Source of the DNA: Hyphomonas sp.
GTDB lineage: Bacteria > Pseudomonadota > Alphaproteobacteria > Caulobacterales > Hyphomonadaceae
DNA: 64,000 nt
Reading direction: 5' to 3'
NCBI RefSeq assembly: GCF_018402285.1
Contig: NZ_JAGYJH010000002.1
Span: forward strand, 1-64,000
Made by a program: the position numbers and the translations under genes. Shown piece by piece: positions 17,041-26,081 of this stretch. The notes under the pieces are model-generated. The model did no database searches. It was not told the origin of the DNA and was given only the letters and a program-made list of their open reading frames with translations. Each line of letters starts with the position of its first letter. Position 1 is the first letter of the stretch.

Positions 17041-17769
17041 ATGACCGGCACACCCCCCACCTTCGAGCGCCCCAAGCGTTTCTACAAAGACGTTACCATC
17101 GAGCCCGCCGGGGGCGGTGGTTGGCAGATCCTGCTGGATGGCCGGAGCGTCAAGACCCCTGGCCGCGCGTTGCTGAGGCTGCCGACCGAGGCGCTGGCGC
17201 AGGAAGTGGCAGAAGAGTGGGCCGAGCAGCTTGCCCATATCAATCTCCTGAGCATGCACCTGACGCGTCTCGCCAATGTCGCCATCGACCGGACCCCGGA
17301 GATGCGCGAGGAGATGGCCGAAGAGGTCGTCCGCTATTGTGAGACAGACCTTGTCTGCCACATCGCAGAGGAGCCCTTTGAGCTGGCCGCGCTGGAAGAA
17401 GCCCGCTGGCGGCCTGTGCTTGACTGGGCAGGCGAGACGCTGGGCGTGATTTTGATGACGACCGAAGGCATCATTGCCGAGCCCCAGCCAGGGGCCTCCC
17501 TGCAGGCGGCGCGGGATTATGCATTGGGCCTGGATGATTTCCGGCTGACGGCGCTGGTGTTCGGATGCGGTGTATTAGGCTCGGCGGTCCTGTCGATGGC
17601 GCTGGTCGAGGGGGCGTTGACAGCCGAGTCCGCGTTTCATCTCTCGCGCATCGACGAGGACTGGCAGGCCCGGAAATGGGGCCAGGACGAGGAAGCTAAG
17701 GCGGCCGCAGACGCCAAAGAAATCGAAGCTGACGCTATCGGCCGGTGGCTGGACGGCCTGCAAGCCTGA
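17041..17769 (+). CDS. ATP12-family chaperone for F1-ATPase assembly
   Basis: A 242-residue protein of the ATP12 family, found in mitochondria and alphaproteobacteria, where it helps assemble the alpha subunit of F1 ATP synthase. Start at 17041 (MTGTPPTFERPKRFYKDV). Family marks: RFYKDVTIE at the N-terminus, LLDGRSVKTPGRALL, VAEEWAEQ, and the later ETDLVCHIAEEP and LDDFRLTALVFGCGVLGSAVLSMALVEG (read as two adjoining stretches). The presence of this gene supports an alphaproteobacterial host. Not in an obvious operon with atp genes here. Confidence 0.92.
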   Translation: MTGTPPTFERPKRFYKDVTIEPAGGGGWQILLDGRSVKTPGRALLRLPTEALAQEVAEEWAEQLAHINLLSMHLTRLANVAIDRTPEMREEMAEEVVRYCETDLVCHIAEEPFELAALEEARWRPVLDWAGETLGVILMTTEGIIAEPQPGASLQAARDYALGLDDFRLTALVFGCGVLGSAVLSMALVEGALTAESAFHLSRIDEDWQARKWGQDEEAKAAADAKEIEADAIGRWLDGLQA

Positions 17770-17864
17770 GCGTTCAGAAACCGACAGCCAGGTGAACCGG
17801 GCTGGAACCGGGAATGAACGCGCGCTTCAGGGCCGGTTTGGGTACGGTGTGTTTTTCTGTTCCC

Positions 17865-18386
17865 ATGATGAAGCCGATCAGAACTCTAGGAGCTGCCGTC
17901 GTTGCGCTTGCTGCGCCGGCACTCTTCGCCCTCCCGGCAGCTGCTGACACCCCGCGGGGCGCCACCATTGCCAGGATCGAGACGCCGCTGCTCGGCGCTC
18001 AGGTGAGGCTCAGCACCGGCGCGCGGTATGATCACCGGGACAATTTTCGGGGGCCGCGCTACAATGGCCGCAACAAATGGGGCCAGACCGAGCGGCAGGT
18101 AAACCAGCTCACCCGCGACGCCGTTCAGGCCTGCCGTGCAGCGATCCGTTATGAAGGCCGCCAGGCCGGCTTCCGCGAGATCGACTTTGACGACGACCGG
18201 TGGGCCCGCCAGATCGGCCCGAACGGGTTTCATGTGACCTTCAATGAGGTCGAGTTTGAAACCCGCCGGCGGGATATTGAAACCCGTGTCAGCTGTGAAG
18301 TGCGCCGGGGCAATGTCGTGTCGCTTTCTGGCATTCCTCACAACCGCGGATACGGCAAGGGCCCGCCTCCCGGCCGCCGCTGGTAA
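17865..18386 (+). CDS. Exported hypothetical protein
   Basis: A 173-residue protein beginning MMKPIRTLGAAVVALAAPALFALPAAADTP, a typical signal peptide. The mature part is basic and rich in Arg, Asn and Tyr (RYDHRDNFRGPRYNGRNKWG), with two cysteines (QACRAAIR and VSCEVRR) that could be bridged, and a Gly/Pro/Arg tail. Small exported proteins with this layout are common in Hyphomonadaceae and relatives; no function is known. The first of two adjacent ATGs (17865) is used; 17868 is equally likely. A hairpin after the stop may end transcription. Confidence 0.65.
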   Translation: MMKPIRTLGAAVVALAAPALFALPAAADTPRGATIARIETPLLGAQVRLSTGARYDHRDNFRGPRYNGRNKWGQTERQVNQLTRDAVQACRAAIRYEGRQAGFREIDFDDDRWARQIGPNGFHVTFNEVEFETRRRDIETRVSCEVRRGNVVSLSGIPHNRGYGKGPPPGRRW

Positions 18387-18413
18387 CGCAACGTAATCTT
18401 GCAGTTCAAAAGA

Positions 18414-18441
18414 GCGCCCCGGGACTGGACCTCCGGGGCGC
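18414..18441 (+). terminator. Hairpin terminator candidate after exported-protein gene
   Basis: Perfect 9-bp GC-only arms (GCGCCCCGG / CCGGGGCGC) with a 10-base loop, 28 bases after the stop codon. The downstream T content is low, so termination efficiency is uncertain. Confidence 0.45.
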
Positions 18442-18541
18442 ATGGCTTTGTTGACCCTGCGCGAGCTTGCCAAGGCTCGCGGAGTGGCTATTCAGTCACC
18501 CGCAAACAGCAAAATCTGACGGATTGAAGGAGCAGCGCGGC

Positions 18542-20074
18542 ATGCACGATCTCATCGAGGCTCTGGAGCAGAAACGGGCCAGCGCCCGCATCGGCGGCGG
18601 CCAGACCCGCATCGACAGCCAGCACGCCAAGGGCAAGCTGACCGCGCGCGAGCGTATCGAGGTGCTCCTCGATGAGGGCAGCTTTGAAGAATACGACATG
18701 TTCGTCGAGCATCGCTGCGCCGATTTCGGCATGGAAGAGCAGAAGATCCCCGGCGACGGCGTGGTGACCGGCCATGGCACCATCAATGGCCGTCTCGTCT
18801 ATGTGTTCTCCAAGGACTTCACCGTGTTCGGTGGCTCGCTCAGCCGGGCGCATGCGGAAAAGATCGTCAAGGTTCAGCAGATGGCCGTGAAGAATGGCGC
18901 GCCGGTGATCGGTATCTTCGATGCGGGCGGCGCGCGCATTCAGGAAGGCGTCGATTCGCTGGCAGGCTATGCCGATATCTTCATGGAAAACGTGCTCTCC
19001 TCCGGGGTTATTCCGCAGATTTCGGTTATCATGGGGCCGTGCGCTGGCGGCGACGTCTACTCGCCCGCGCTGACCGACTTCATCTTCATGGTGAAGGACA
19101 CCTCCTACATGTATGTGACGGGTCCGGATGTTGTGAAGACCGTGACCAATGAGGAAGTGACTCATGAGACCCTAGGCGGGGCTTCGGTGCATGCCAAGAA
19201 ATCCGGCGTTGTGGACGGGGCGTTCGAGAATGACATCGAGGCGCTGACACAGATCCGCCGTCTGATCGATTACCTGCCGGCCTCCAACCGCGAGAAGCCG
19301 CCGGTCCGCCCGGTGCATGACACGTTCGACCGGCAGGAAATGAGCCTCGATACGCTCGTGCCGCCCAACCCCAACACGCCTTATGATATGAAAGAGCTGA
19401 TCACCAAGGTGGTGGATGAAGGGGACTTCTTCGAGGTCAGCCCGCAATTTGGCGGAAACATCATCTGCGGCTTTGGCCGGATTGAAGGCTCGACCGTGGG
19501 CGTGGTGGCCAACCAGCCGATGACGCTGGCGGGCGTGCTCGACATTGACGCCAGCCGCAAGGCCGCGCGCTTCGTGCGCTTCTGCGACTGTTTCAATATT
19601 CCGGTGGTGACGTTTGTGGACGTTCCGGGTTTCATGCCGGGCACGAAGCAGGAATATGGCGGCCTGATCAAACACGGCGCCAAGCTCTTGTTTGCCTATG
19701 CTGAAGCGACTGTGCCGAAAGTGACCGTCATTACAAGGAAGGCCTATGGCGGCGCCTATGACGTGATGAGTTCCAAGCATCTGCGCGGCGACGTGAACTA
19801 TGCCTGGCCCACCGCCGAAATCGCCGTGATGGGCGCCAAGGGCGCAGTCGAGATCATCTTCAGGAAAGAGGCCGGTGATCCGGAAAAGCTCGCCGCGCGC
19901 ACCAAGGAATATGAAACCAACTTCGCCAACCCCTATGTGGCCGCGAAGCGGGGCTATATCGACGACATCATCATGCCCCACAATACGCGCAAGCGCGTCG
20001 CCACTGCGCTCCGCACGCTCAAGAACAAGTCACTGACCAATCCGTGGAAGAAGCACGATAACATTCCACTTTAG
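18542..20074 (+). CDS. pccB: Propionyl-CoA carboxylase beta chain (carboxyltransferase)
   Basis: A 510-residue carboxyltransferase subunit that transfers carboxyl from biotin to propionyl-CoA, feeding propionate carbon through methylmalonyl-CoA. The start at 18542 ([12 protein letters not shown]) has an AAGGAG site 10 bases upstream. The two crotonase-like halves are evident: [19 protein letters not shown] in the N-terminal half, with [17 protein letters not shown], and [18 protein letters not shown] with the [18 protein letters not shown] loop in the C-terminal half. Length fits PccB. The biotin-carboxylase alpha subunit is not in this window. No obvious operon partner; the next gene begins 188 bases later. 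Confidence 0.95.
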   Translation: MHDLIEALEQKRASARIGGGQTRIDSQHAKGKLTARERIEVLLDEGSFEEYDMFVEHRCADFGMEEQKIPGDGVVTGHGTINGRLVYVFSKDFTVFGGSLSRAHAEKIVKVQQMAVKNGAPVIGIFDAGGARIQEGVDSLAGYADIFMENVLSSGVIPQISVIMGPCAGGDVYSPALTDFIFMVKDTSYMYVTGPDVVKTVTNEEVTHETLGGASVHAKKSGVVDGAFENDIEALTQIRRLIDYLPASNREKPPVRPVHDTFDRQEMSLDTLVPPNPNTPYDMKELITKVVDEGDFFEVSPQFGGNIICGFGRIEGSTVGVVANQPMTLAGVLDIDASRKAARFVRFCDCFNIPVVTFVDVPGFMPGTKQEYGGLIKHGAKLLFAYAEATVPKVTVITRKAYGGAYDVMSSKHLRGDVNYAWPTAEIAVMGAKGAVEIIFRKEAGDPEKLAARTKEYETNFANPYVAAKRGYIDDIIMPHNTRKRVATALRTLKNKSLTNPWKKHDNIPL

Positions 20075-20261
20075 GGAATGTTGGGCCGGTATTCTGTAGA
20101 TGGTCAGTATCCCGGAAAGTGCAAAGCGCTTCTCCGGGATAGCGGGCCGTGAGTGGCGAGCCGCTCCGGCCAGACCTTCCCACCCCCGCCCCAATGTGCG
20201 ACCAATGCCTCTAAACAGACCGCTCCCATCGGGCGCGGCGGCGGCAGGGAGGATTTCCAGG

Positions 20262-22340
20262 ATGTTGAACCGGTTTGGGAGCACGGCGCTGGCGGCGCTG
20301 TTTATGCTGGGGGCGTGCGCGCATGAGGTTGAGGCGCCCGCGCTTGATGTCGTTGAAGCGGCGCCTGCGCCGGTGACGGAAACATGGTCCGTGCGCCTGT
20401 TTGATCAGACGCTTGGCCAGCTGGTTGCGACCACCGAAGGAAACACCATCAAGGTCGATTATGAGTTCCGCAACAATGGCCGCGGGCCGACGCTGGCCGA
20501 GACGATTACCCTTGGCGAGGACGGCCTGCCGGCAGCGTGGAAAATTGACGGCGCGACGACCTTCGGCAATGAGGTCCATGAAACCTTTGCGCTCGAGGGC
20601 GGCGTTGCCAGTTGGACCGACACGACCGGCTCGGCCAGTGCCGAGCGCACAGAGCCTGCAATCTATATTCCGCAGAACGCCTCGCCCTATACGCTCGCCA
20701 TCTATGCCAAGGCTTTGCTCGCGGATAATGACATGACCTTGCCGGCATGGCCGGCGGGCAGCCTGACGATGAGCGCCCAGGACAAGTTGCGGGTCGAGGG
20801 CGCGGGAGGGCCTGTCGCTGCGACGGTCTATGCACTCGTTGGCGATGATGTGGACCCGACGTATTTTCTGACCGACGAGGACGGCGATCTGTTCGCGCTG
20901 ATCTCGCCGCGCTTTGTTGTCGTGCGGGAAGGCTATGAAGAGGCTGATGATCAGCTCAAGGAGCTTGCCACGCGCCTTTCTACGGAGCGGCTGGAGACAA
21001 TCCAGACCGAGACGGCCCACAGGTTTGATGCGCCGCTGGCGATCATCAATGTGCGCATCTTTGATCCCAAGGCGAAGGCGATGTCGGCGCCCTCCACGGT
21101 GAAGGTAGAAGACGGCGTGATCACGTCCGTCACGGCGGGCGTTGCCGATACGGCCGGCGCCTATGTGGTGGACGGGCAGGGCGGGTCGCTCGTGCCCGGG
21201 CTGGCCGAAATGCATGGCCATATGGGTCAGGACGCGGCGCTGAAGAATATTGCGGCAGGCGTTACGCTGGTGCGCGACATGGGAAATGAAAATGCCGTGC
21301 TCAGTGAGCTGATCGGCAAGATCGAAGCCGGCAAGCTCGCCGGGCCGCGCGTAGTCCGCTCCGGTTTCATTGAGGGCAAGAGCCCGTTCAGTTCGAACAA
21401 TGGTATCCTTGTGAACAGCGAGGAAGAGGCGCTTGCCGCAGTTGATTGGTATGCGGATCAGGGAGATTTCTGGCAGGTCAAGATCTACAATTCGATGACG
21501 CCAGCCTGGGTGCCAGCTGTCGTGGAGCGCGCGAAGGAGCGCGGCCTGAAGGTGAGCGGGCATGTGCCGGCTTTCACCAATGCCGACGCCATGATCGAGG
21601 CAGGCTATGACGAGATGACCCATATCAACCAGCTGATGCTGGGATGGGTGCTGGCGCCGGAGGAGGACACGAGGACCCTGCTGCGCCTGACGGCCCTGCA
21701 GCGGCTGCCAATGGTGGACCTTGATGGCGCTGAGGTGATCCGGACGCTGGACCTGATGGCTGAGAACGGCGTCGCGATTGATCCGACTTATGCGATCCAT
21801 GAGGCGTTGCTGCTCTCGCGTAATGGCCAGGTGCAGGCGGGCATGGCTGACTATGTCGACCACATGCCCATCGCCGTGCAACGCGAGGCGAAGGCAGCCT
21901 GGTCAGCCATCGGGAGCCCGGAAGAAGACGCAGCCTACAAGGGCGCCTTCGATCAGATCACCGGCACCATCCGTCGGATGAAGGATCGCGGCATCTTTAT
22001 CGTCATGGGGACTGACCTTGGCGGCGCGCTGACGCTGCACCGTGAACTGGAGCTCTACCAGAAGGCCGGCTTCACGCCTGAGGAAATTCTCGCCCGCGCG
22101 ACATTTGAGGCGGCCGACTATATGGGGCTTGGCGATGAACTCGGCTCGATCGAGCCGGGCAAGAAGGCGGACTTCTTCCTCGTGCCCGGAAATCCGGTGG
22201 AAGACCTCAAGGCAATCAAGACCATCCGGCTCGTGTCAAAAGGAGATACGCTGTATTTCCCGAGCGAGATTTATCCCTATTTCGGCATTCGGCCCTTCAC
22301 TGACATTCCGGCAGTGACGGCGCCGTCCGCTCAGGACTAG
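20262..22340 (+). CDS. Amidohydrolase-family lipoprotein
   Basis: A 692-residue protein. The start at 20262 (MLNRFGSTALAALFMLGACAHE) has an AGGGAGGA site upstream and yields a lipoprotein signal with lipobox LGAC, so it is probably lipid-anchored in the periplasm or outer membrane. The first ~270 residues are not recognised; the second part is a metal-dependent amidohydrolase with GLAEMHGHMGQ (HxH metal site), SGHVPAF and THINQ histidines, and a GTDLGG Asp near residue 585, ending with the IEPGKKADFFLVPGNP segment typical of imidazolonepropionase/prolidase-like members. It may hydrolyse peptides or cyclic amides. An in-frame ATG at 20100 is rejected as it would bury the signal. Confidence 0.85.
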   Translation: MLNRFGSTALAALFMLGACAHEVEAPALDVVEAAPAPVTETWSVRLFDQTLGQLVATTEGNTIKVDYEFRNNGRGPTLAETITLGEDGLPAAWKIDGATTFGNEVHETFALEGGVASWTDTTGSASAERTEPAIYIPQNASPYTLAIYAKALLADNDMTLPAWPAGSLTMSAQDKLRVEGAGGPVAATVYALVGDDVDPTYFLTDEDGDLFALISPRFVVVREGYEEADDQLKELATRLSTERLETIQTETAHRFDAPLAIINVRIFDPKAKAMSAPSTVKVEDGVITSVTAGVADTAGAYVVDGQGGSLVPGLAEMHGHMGQDAALKNIAAGVTLVRDMGNENAVLSELIGKIEAGKLAGPRVVRSGFIEGKSPFSSNNGILVNSEEEALAAVDWYADQGDFWQVKIYNSMTPAWVPAVVERAKERGLKVSGHVPAFTNADAMIEAGYDEMTHINQLMLGWVLAPEEDTRTLLRLTALQRLPMVDLDGAEVIRTLDLMAENGVAIDPTYAIHEALLLSRNGQVQAGMADYVDHMPIAVQREAKAAWSAIGSPEEDAAYKGAFDQITGTIRRMKDRGIFIVMGTDLGGALTLHRELELYQKAGFTPEEILARATFEAADYMGLGDELGSIEPGKKADFFLVPGNPVEDLKAIKTIRLVSKGDTLYFPSEIYPYFGIRPFTDIPAVTAPSAQD

Positions 22341-22395
22341 GTTGGCTTTGCAGACGCCTGCCACGCACCGGCGGCAACCGGGAGAATGGACGAGC

Positions 22396-23145
22396 ATGAC
22401 TGAAGACGCATGGCGGATGTATTTTGCGGATATGGGCGGGCTGCCTGCGTCCATCGTGTTCAATGACGGTATTGCGCAGCGCATCAACGACCTGCCACTG
22501 GTGCATGCGATGAAAATCCGTGTGCCGCTCAAGTCGCCACGCGGTGATGGCCTGACAACGAGCGAGGAGTCCGGCGCGATCAATGCGCTTGACGAGCAGT
22601 TCGACCAGATCATCACCGGCCATGGCGGGGAGTATCTCGGCCGCGTCACCAACAATGGCGCGCGCTGGGTGCTTGCCTTGATCCGGCCGGGGCCGCGCGA
22701 GCTTGAAGCAGCGTTGCACGCGGCCGCCGCGGAGGCTGGCTACGCGCCGGAGATCCATGTCGAGCAGGATCCTGGCAAGGCGATCTACTGGCAAGATCTC
22801 TACCCTTCGGAAGACGACCGGCAGGTGATGGTGGATATGGAAGTCCAGCGGGTCCTGCTAGAGCGTGGAGATCAGCCGGAAAAGGTGCGTGAGGTTGAAC
22901 ACTGGACCTATTTTCAGGAGGAAACGGCCGCGCGCGCGTTTGCAGGCTGGGCGTCTGAGGGCGGGTATATGGGGGTCTGCGTCGAACCCCCGGCTGAGGG
23001 CGGACCACCGCTCTGGTGTGTGAATATGAAACATCAGGGAACTTTGCAGCTGACTGATATTTCGGGCCATTCGCTCGCAATCAGCCGTCAGGCGCGGGAA
23101 GGTGGTGGGTTGTATGATGGTTGGGTGTCACCTCTGACTCTGTAG
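22396..23145 (+). CDS. DUF695 plus RraB-like domain protein
   Basis: A 249-residue cytoplasmic protein. Residues ~1-135 fit DUF695 (MYFADMGGLPASIVFNDGI start, then a pattern of Tyr/Gly strands and the NNGARWVLALIRPGP segment). Residues ~136-225 resemble RraB, an inhibitor of RNase E (DRQVMVDMEVQRVLLERGD, then VEHWTYFQEETAARAFAGWA). The combination is known from other proteobacteria, but a role in RNA decay here is only inferred. Start at 22396 is the first ATG with a family-like beginning; an upstream ATG at 22342 is less likely. Transcription may continue from the amidohydrolase gene 55 bases before. Confidence 0.72.
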   Translation: MTEDAWRMYFADMGGLPASIVFNDGIAQRINDLPLVHAMKIRVPLKSPRGDGLTTSEESGAINALDEQFDQIITGHGGEYLGRVTNNGARWVLALIRPGPRELEAALHAAAAEAGYAPEIHVEQDPGKAIYWQDLYPSEDDRQVMVDMEVQRVLLERGDQPEKVREVEHWTYFQEETAARAFAGWASEGGYMGVCVEPPAEGGPPLWCVNMKHQGTLQLTDISGHSLAISRQAREGGGLYDGWVSPLTL

Positions 23146-23249
23146 TGAATGCTGCAGTAACGATCGCGGATAGTGTATTCGGTATAATGATTGTTTCCGG
23201 AATGGTAGCAATCATTCTCATTCTGTGCCGGGACAATATGGTTTCTTGA
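23145..23249 (+). CDS. Putative 34-residue single-span microprotein
   Basis: A GTG start overlapping the preceding TAG stop (TAGTG) opens a 34-codon frame reading MNAAVTIADSVFGIMIVSGM then a hydrophobic stretch VAIILILC and a short polar tail. The hydrophobic core of about 18 residues suits one transmembrane span. The stop-start overlap would allow coupled translation with the DUF695/RraB gene. There is no independent support such as conservation, and this could be untranslated leader of the next gene. Confidence 0.25.
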   Translation: MNAAVTIADSVFGIMIVSGMVAIILILCRDNMVS

Positions 23250-23317
23250 GAAATTATTGCGCCGGAGGCGCGACTCAAGCATTCCCCACCAAACGTCCTT
23301 CCGGTATGTAAAACGCA

Positions 23318-24253
23318 ATGAGTTTGCCTCGCAATCAGTCAGCGCCTGAACAGGCAAACCGCCTGGATCAGGTTGGGGACAAGAAGCGCGTGCTGCGCTT
23401 CTGGCAGACCGCGCGCGTCGGGAAGATGAACAGCGCGCTGGAGTACATGCAGTTTGGCGGGGATCATCTTCGCCCGCTCGTATTCCTGACCTCCATAGAG
23501 TATCCCGCTGCGCCGCCCTGGGGGTTCTGCATTGATGCAGCCAATGCCGGGTTTGGTGTGTTCAGCATTCGCCGGCCGGGCTTTGGCGCTTCCCAACCCG
23601 TATCCGGGGTCGACCAGCAGGCAGCCCTGATTGAAGCTTTCCTGGAGGAAGCAGGCCTCAAGGACATCATCCTCATTTCGGTTGGTTCGGCCAATCCGGT
23701 CGGGGCGCGTATCGCGCTGAAATCGCACAGAGTGGCGTTGAGCGTGTTCGCTAACTGTGTGTTCAACCGCGACGTGATGGGGGAGTTTCGCCCTGCCTGG
23801 TTTGGGCGGCTGTTGTCCCAGACACTGGAAAGCCGCGGGGGGGCTCGTATATCCCTCGGCGCCATCAGGCAGGCTGGCCGGCAGTTCGGCAGCCAGTCGT
23901 TTTACCAGACCTGCTTCCAGAAAAGCCCGGGCGATGTTTCCTATGTGAAGTCGTTTCCTCGCGAAATGGCAGAGGCCTGGGAAGTGGCCAGCGCCATCAG
24001 CCCGGAAACATGGCAGCAGGAACTGCACCAATCCCTGAAGGGCGACCCGCTCCTGACGGACGACCTGTTTGGCTCCATACCCTGTCTGGCGATTTCCGGA
24101 CTGGAAACGACCGACACCTGGAAAAGCGGCTTTGAGGCTGAAGCTCGCAGGCTTTCCATTCCCGTGTCCTATCTTACGAGCGGGGACATCCTCGTGCCGT
24201 ATCAGTCTGGAACCGAACTCCTGGGCCTTCTTAAAAACAGGGTTGCGGCCTGA
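23318..24253 (+). CDS. Degenerate alpha/beta hydrolase-like protein
   Basis: A 311-residue protein with the shape of an alpha/beta hydrolase: a strand-turn PLVFLTSIEYPAA near residue 53, the IRRPGFGASQPVSG segment (residues ~83-96) typical of the post-oxyanion strand, then ILISVGSANPVGARIALK at the nucleophile elbow. The elbow lacks a clear GxSxG (reads S-V-G-S-A-N), and no obvious terminal catalytic His stands out, so catalysis is doubtful; it may bind a ligand. The C-terminal SGDILVPYQSG segment fits the last strand. Start ATG at 23318 chosen; no strong ribosome site. Function unknown. Confidence 0.6.
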   Translation: MSLPRNQSAPEQANRLDQVGDKKRVLRFWQTARVGKMNSALEYMQFGGDHLRPLVFLTSIEYPAAPPWGFCIDAANAGFGVFSIRRPGFGASQPVSGVDQQAALIEAFLEEAGLKDIILISVGSANPVGARIALKSHRVALSVFANCVFNRDVMGEFRPAWFGRLLSQTLESRGGARISLGAIRQAGRQFGSQSFYQTCFQKSPGDVSYVKSFPREMAEAWEVASAISPETWQQELHQSLKGDPLLTDDLFGSIPCLAISGLETTDTWKSGFEAEARRLSIPVSYLTSGDILVPYQSGTELLGLLKNRVAA

Positions 24254-24497
24254 CGGCCTGATCCGGCCACAAGTGTTAGCGGGATATTAGCGCGCGCCTG
24301 TTGCGGGATTGCAACAGCCTTGGCCTTTGAAGATGGCTAACACCTTGAGAACATGGAAACCCGGTCGCCTAAGATTTGGTCCGTTAACAAACATTACGTT
24401 TTGGCGAGACACAGGATCGCTTAGAACCTTGTTAAGCCTCCCGCCTGACCCTCGAGATGGGCTGAAAACATGAACTTTCGCAGGCGAGAGGTTCGCA

Positions 24498-26069
24498 ATG
24501 AACAAGAAAACTGTGCGCTGGGGCACGGACACCGGCTTCGAGAAGAAGGTGAAGCCGTTCGATGACCGCAATGAGCTATCCGCCCACGGATTGCGTGGAG
24601 CCCGGGCCAGGGGCGATCTGGGGCTGAGCCGCGGGATGACCCGCAGGGAGGCCCGGCGCGATGCAGCCGATGCCATACCGGTATCCGAAGCGATCACGCA
24701 GGATCAGTGGAGCGAGCGGGAACAGCAGATTGCCGAGCGCGCTGAAGAAGTTCGACGAGGCCTCGGAACCTGGATGTCCACGACAGCTGCCGGCGTGCGC
24801 AATTACATCCAGGATCAGACACCTTCCGACATTCATCCTGATCAGTTGCGTGAGGCGATCAAGGCAGAAGAGCACGAATACAGGCACTACGAACTCGACG
24901 ACACCGAAGACGCGCGGACCAGCCATTCTGCGGCGATCATCGAGCTCCAGACTTTCCGGCAGACACACGGCGCGCAGATCGGCGAACGCACGCCGGACAT
25001 CAAGAAGAATGTCGAGCAGGCAATTGCCATCCTGATGTTCGTGATGCTGGTGGAAGGCGCGTTCAATGCGCTCCTGTTCAAGGACGCGCAGGCTTCCGGC
25101 TTGCTCGGTGGACTGATGATTGCGTTCGGCGTATCGGCCGTGAACGTTTTGTTTGGTGTCGTGGCTGGCTTTCTGGGGCTGCGTTATCTCAATCATCCCG
25201 CGTTAGCGGCCAAGATCATGGGCGGCGTGGTCGCGGGCATCTCGATCCTTTGCGGCATCTTCCTGAACTTCTTCGTGGCGCATTACCGGGACGCAGTCGA
25301 GCACGGCCTTGCCCGCGCAGAAGTGGCCGGCCGCATGGCGGAGTTTTCGATGTTCGAAATTCCGCCCGGCAGCGTCATTGCAGGCATGTTCCCGAACATT
25401 TTCGGTCTCGACAGCTTTGTAGCACTGGCGCTCCTCATCCTCGGGCTGACCGTATTCGCGATCGCGGTCTATGAGGGATATGACCGGATTTCCGACAAAT
25501 ATCCTGGCTATGGCCGTGTCTGGCGGAAGGAGCGTAAGGCCTATGAGCGGCGCCAGCAATTGCGGGAAGACCTGCGCACGGACCTTTCGGACTATTTTTC
25601 CGCCAGCCGGCTGTGGTTTGAAACACAGCTGTCCCGGCATTCCCGGGCCAAGCGGGAGATTGAGAAAGCGATGAACGTGATAGAGGCGCGCCGGGACATC
25701 GCGGTGGCTGTCGCGGCCAAGGCGGCAGACCAGGAACGGGGCCTGAAGGTAGCTTATCGGCAGGCACACAGGCGTCAGCGCAACCAGCTGCGTGACAAGC
25801 TCGGCGAGCAGGCAGCGTGCCCGGCCTATTTCGATGAAATCCTGACGCCTCAGCTGCCTCCCTTCGACCTGACCAAGGAACGCACGCAGGCCAATGCCGC
25901 GATCAAGACGATTGAGCAGAACATTCTGGCGCTGAACCTCACGCGCGAATGGCTGGAGACCCATATCCAGCATGTGCAGCAGGGACTTTCTTCAGTCGAG
26001 AAGAAGGTGGTCGAGGAGATCGCCCGGGTACGTGACGCCAAGGGCGGCGACGCCAAGAAGACCGGCTGA
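24498..26069 (+). CDS. Polytopic membrane protein with long coiled-coil tail, unrecognised family
   Basis: A 523-residue protein. Residues 1-170 are soluble, charged and Arg/Glu-rich; four membrane helices are expected at about 175-194, 201-228, 240-262 and 303-326 (loop RDAVEHGLARAEVAGRM between the last two). From ~345 to the end it is helical and highly charged, with Lys/Arg/Glu/Gln heptad-like stretches such as SRHSRAKREIEKAMNVIEA and QHVQQGLSSVEKKVVEEIA, most likely a coiled coil in the cytoplasm or periplasm. I recognise no family. The gene begins MNKKTVRWGT with a GCGAGAGGTTCGC leader containing a weak site. Twelve bases after its stop lies the VWA-like gene, so the two almost certainly act together. 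Confidence 0.7.
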   Translation: MNKKTVRWGTDTGFEKKVKPFDDRNELSAHGLRGARARGDLGLSRGMTRREARRDAADAIPVSEAITQDQWSEREQQIAERAEEVRRGLGTWMSTTAAGVRNYIQDQTPSDIHPDQLREAIKAEEHEYRHYELDDTEDARTSHSAAIIELQTFRQTHGAQIGERTPDIKKNVEQAIAILMFVMLVEGAFNALLFKDAQASGLLGGLMIAFGVSAVNVLFGVVAGFLGLRYLNHPALAAKIMGGVVAGISILCGIFLNFFVAHYRDAVEHGLARAEVAGRMAEFSMFEIPPGSVIAGMFPNIFGLDSFVALALLILGLTVFAIAVYEGYDRISDKYPGYGRVWRKERKAYERRQQLREDLRTDLSDYFSASRLWFETQLSRHSRAKREIEKAMNVIEARRDIAVAVAAKAADQERGLKVAYRQAHRRQRNQLRDKLGEQAACPAYFDEILTPQLPPFDLTKERTQANAAIKTIEQNILALNLTREWLETHIQHVQQGLSSVEKKVVEEIARVRDAKGGDAKKTG

Positions 26070-26081
26070 GGAGGCGGACCC

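Noticed and set aside
20211-21881. Minus-strand open frame of 556 codons
   Set aside because: Antisense to the amidohydrolase; no signal or domain.
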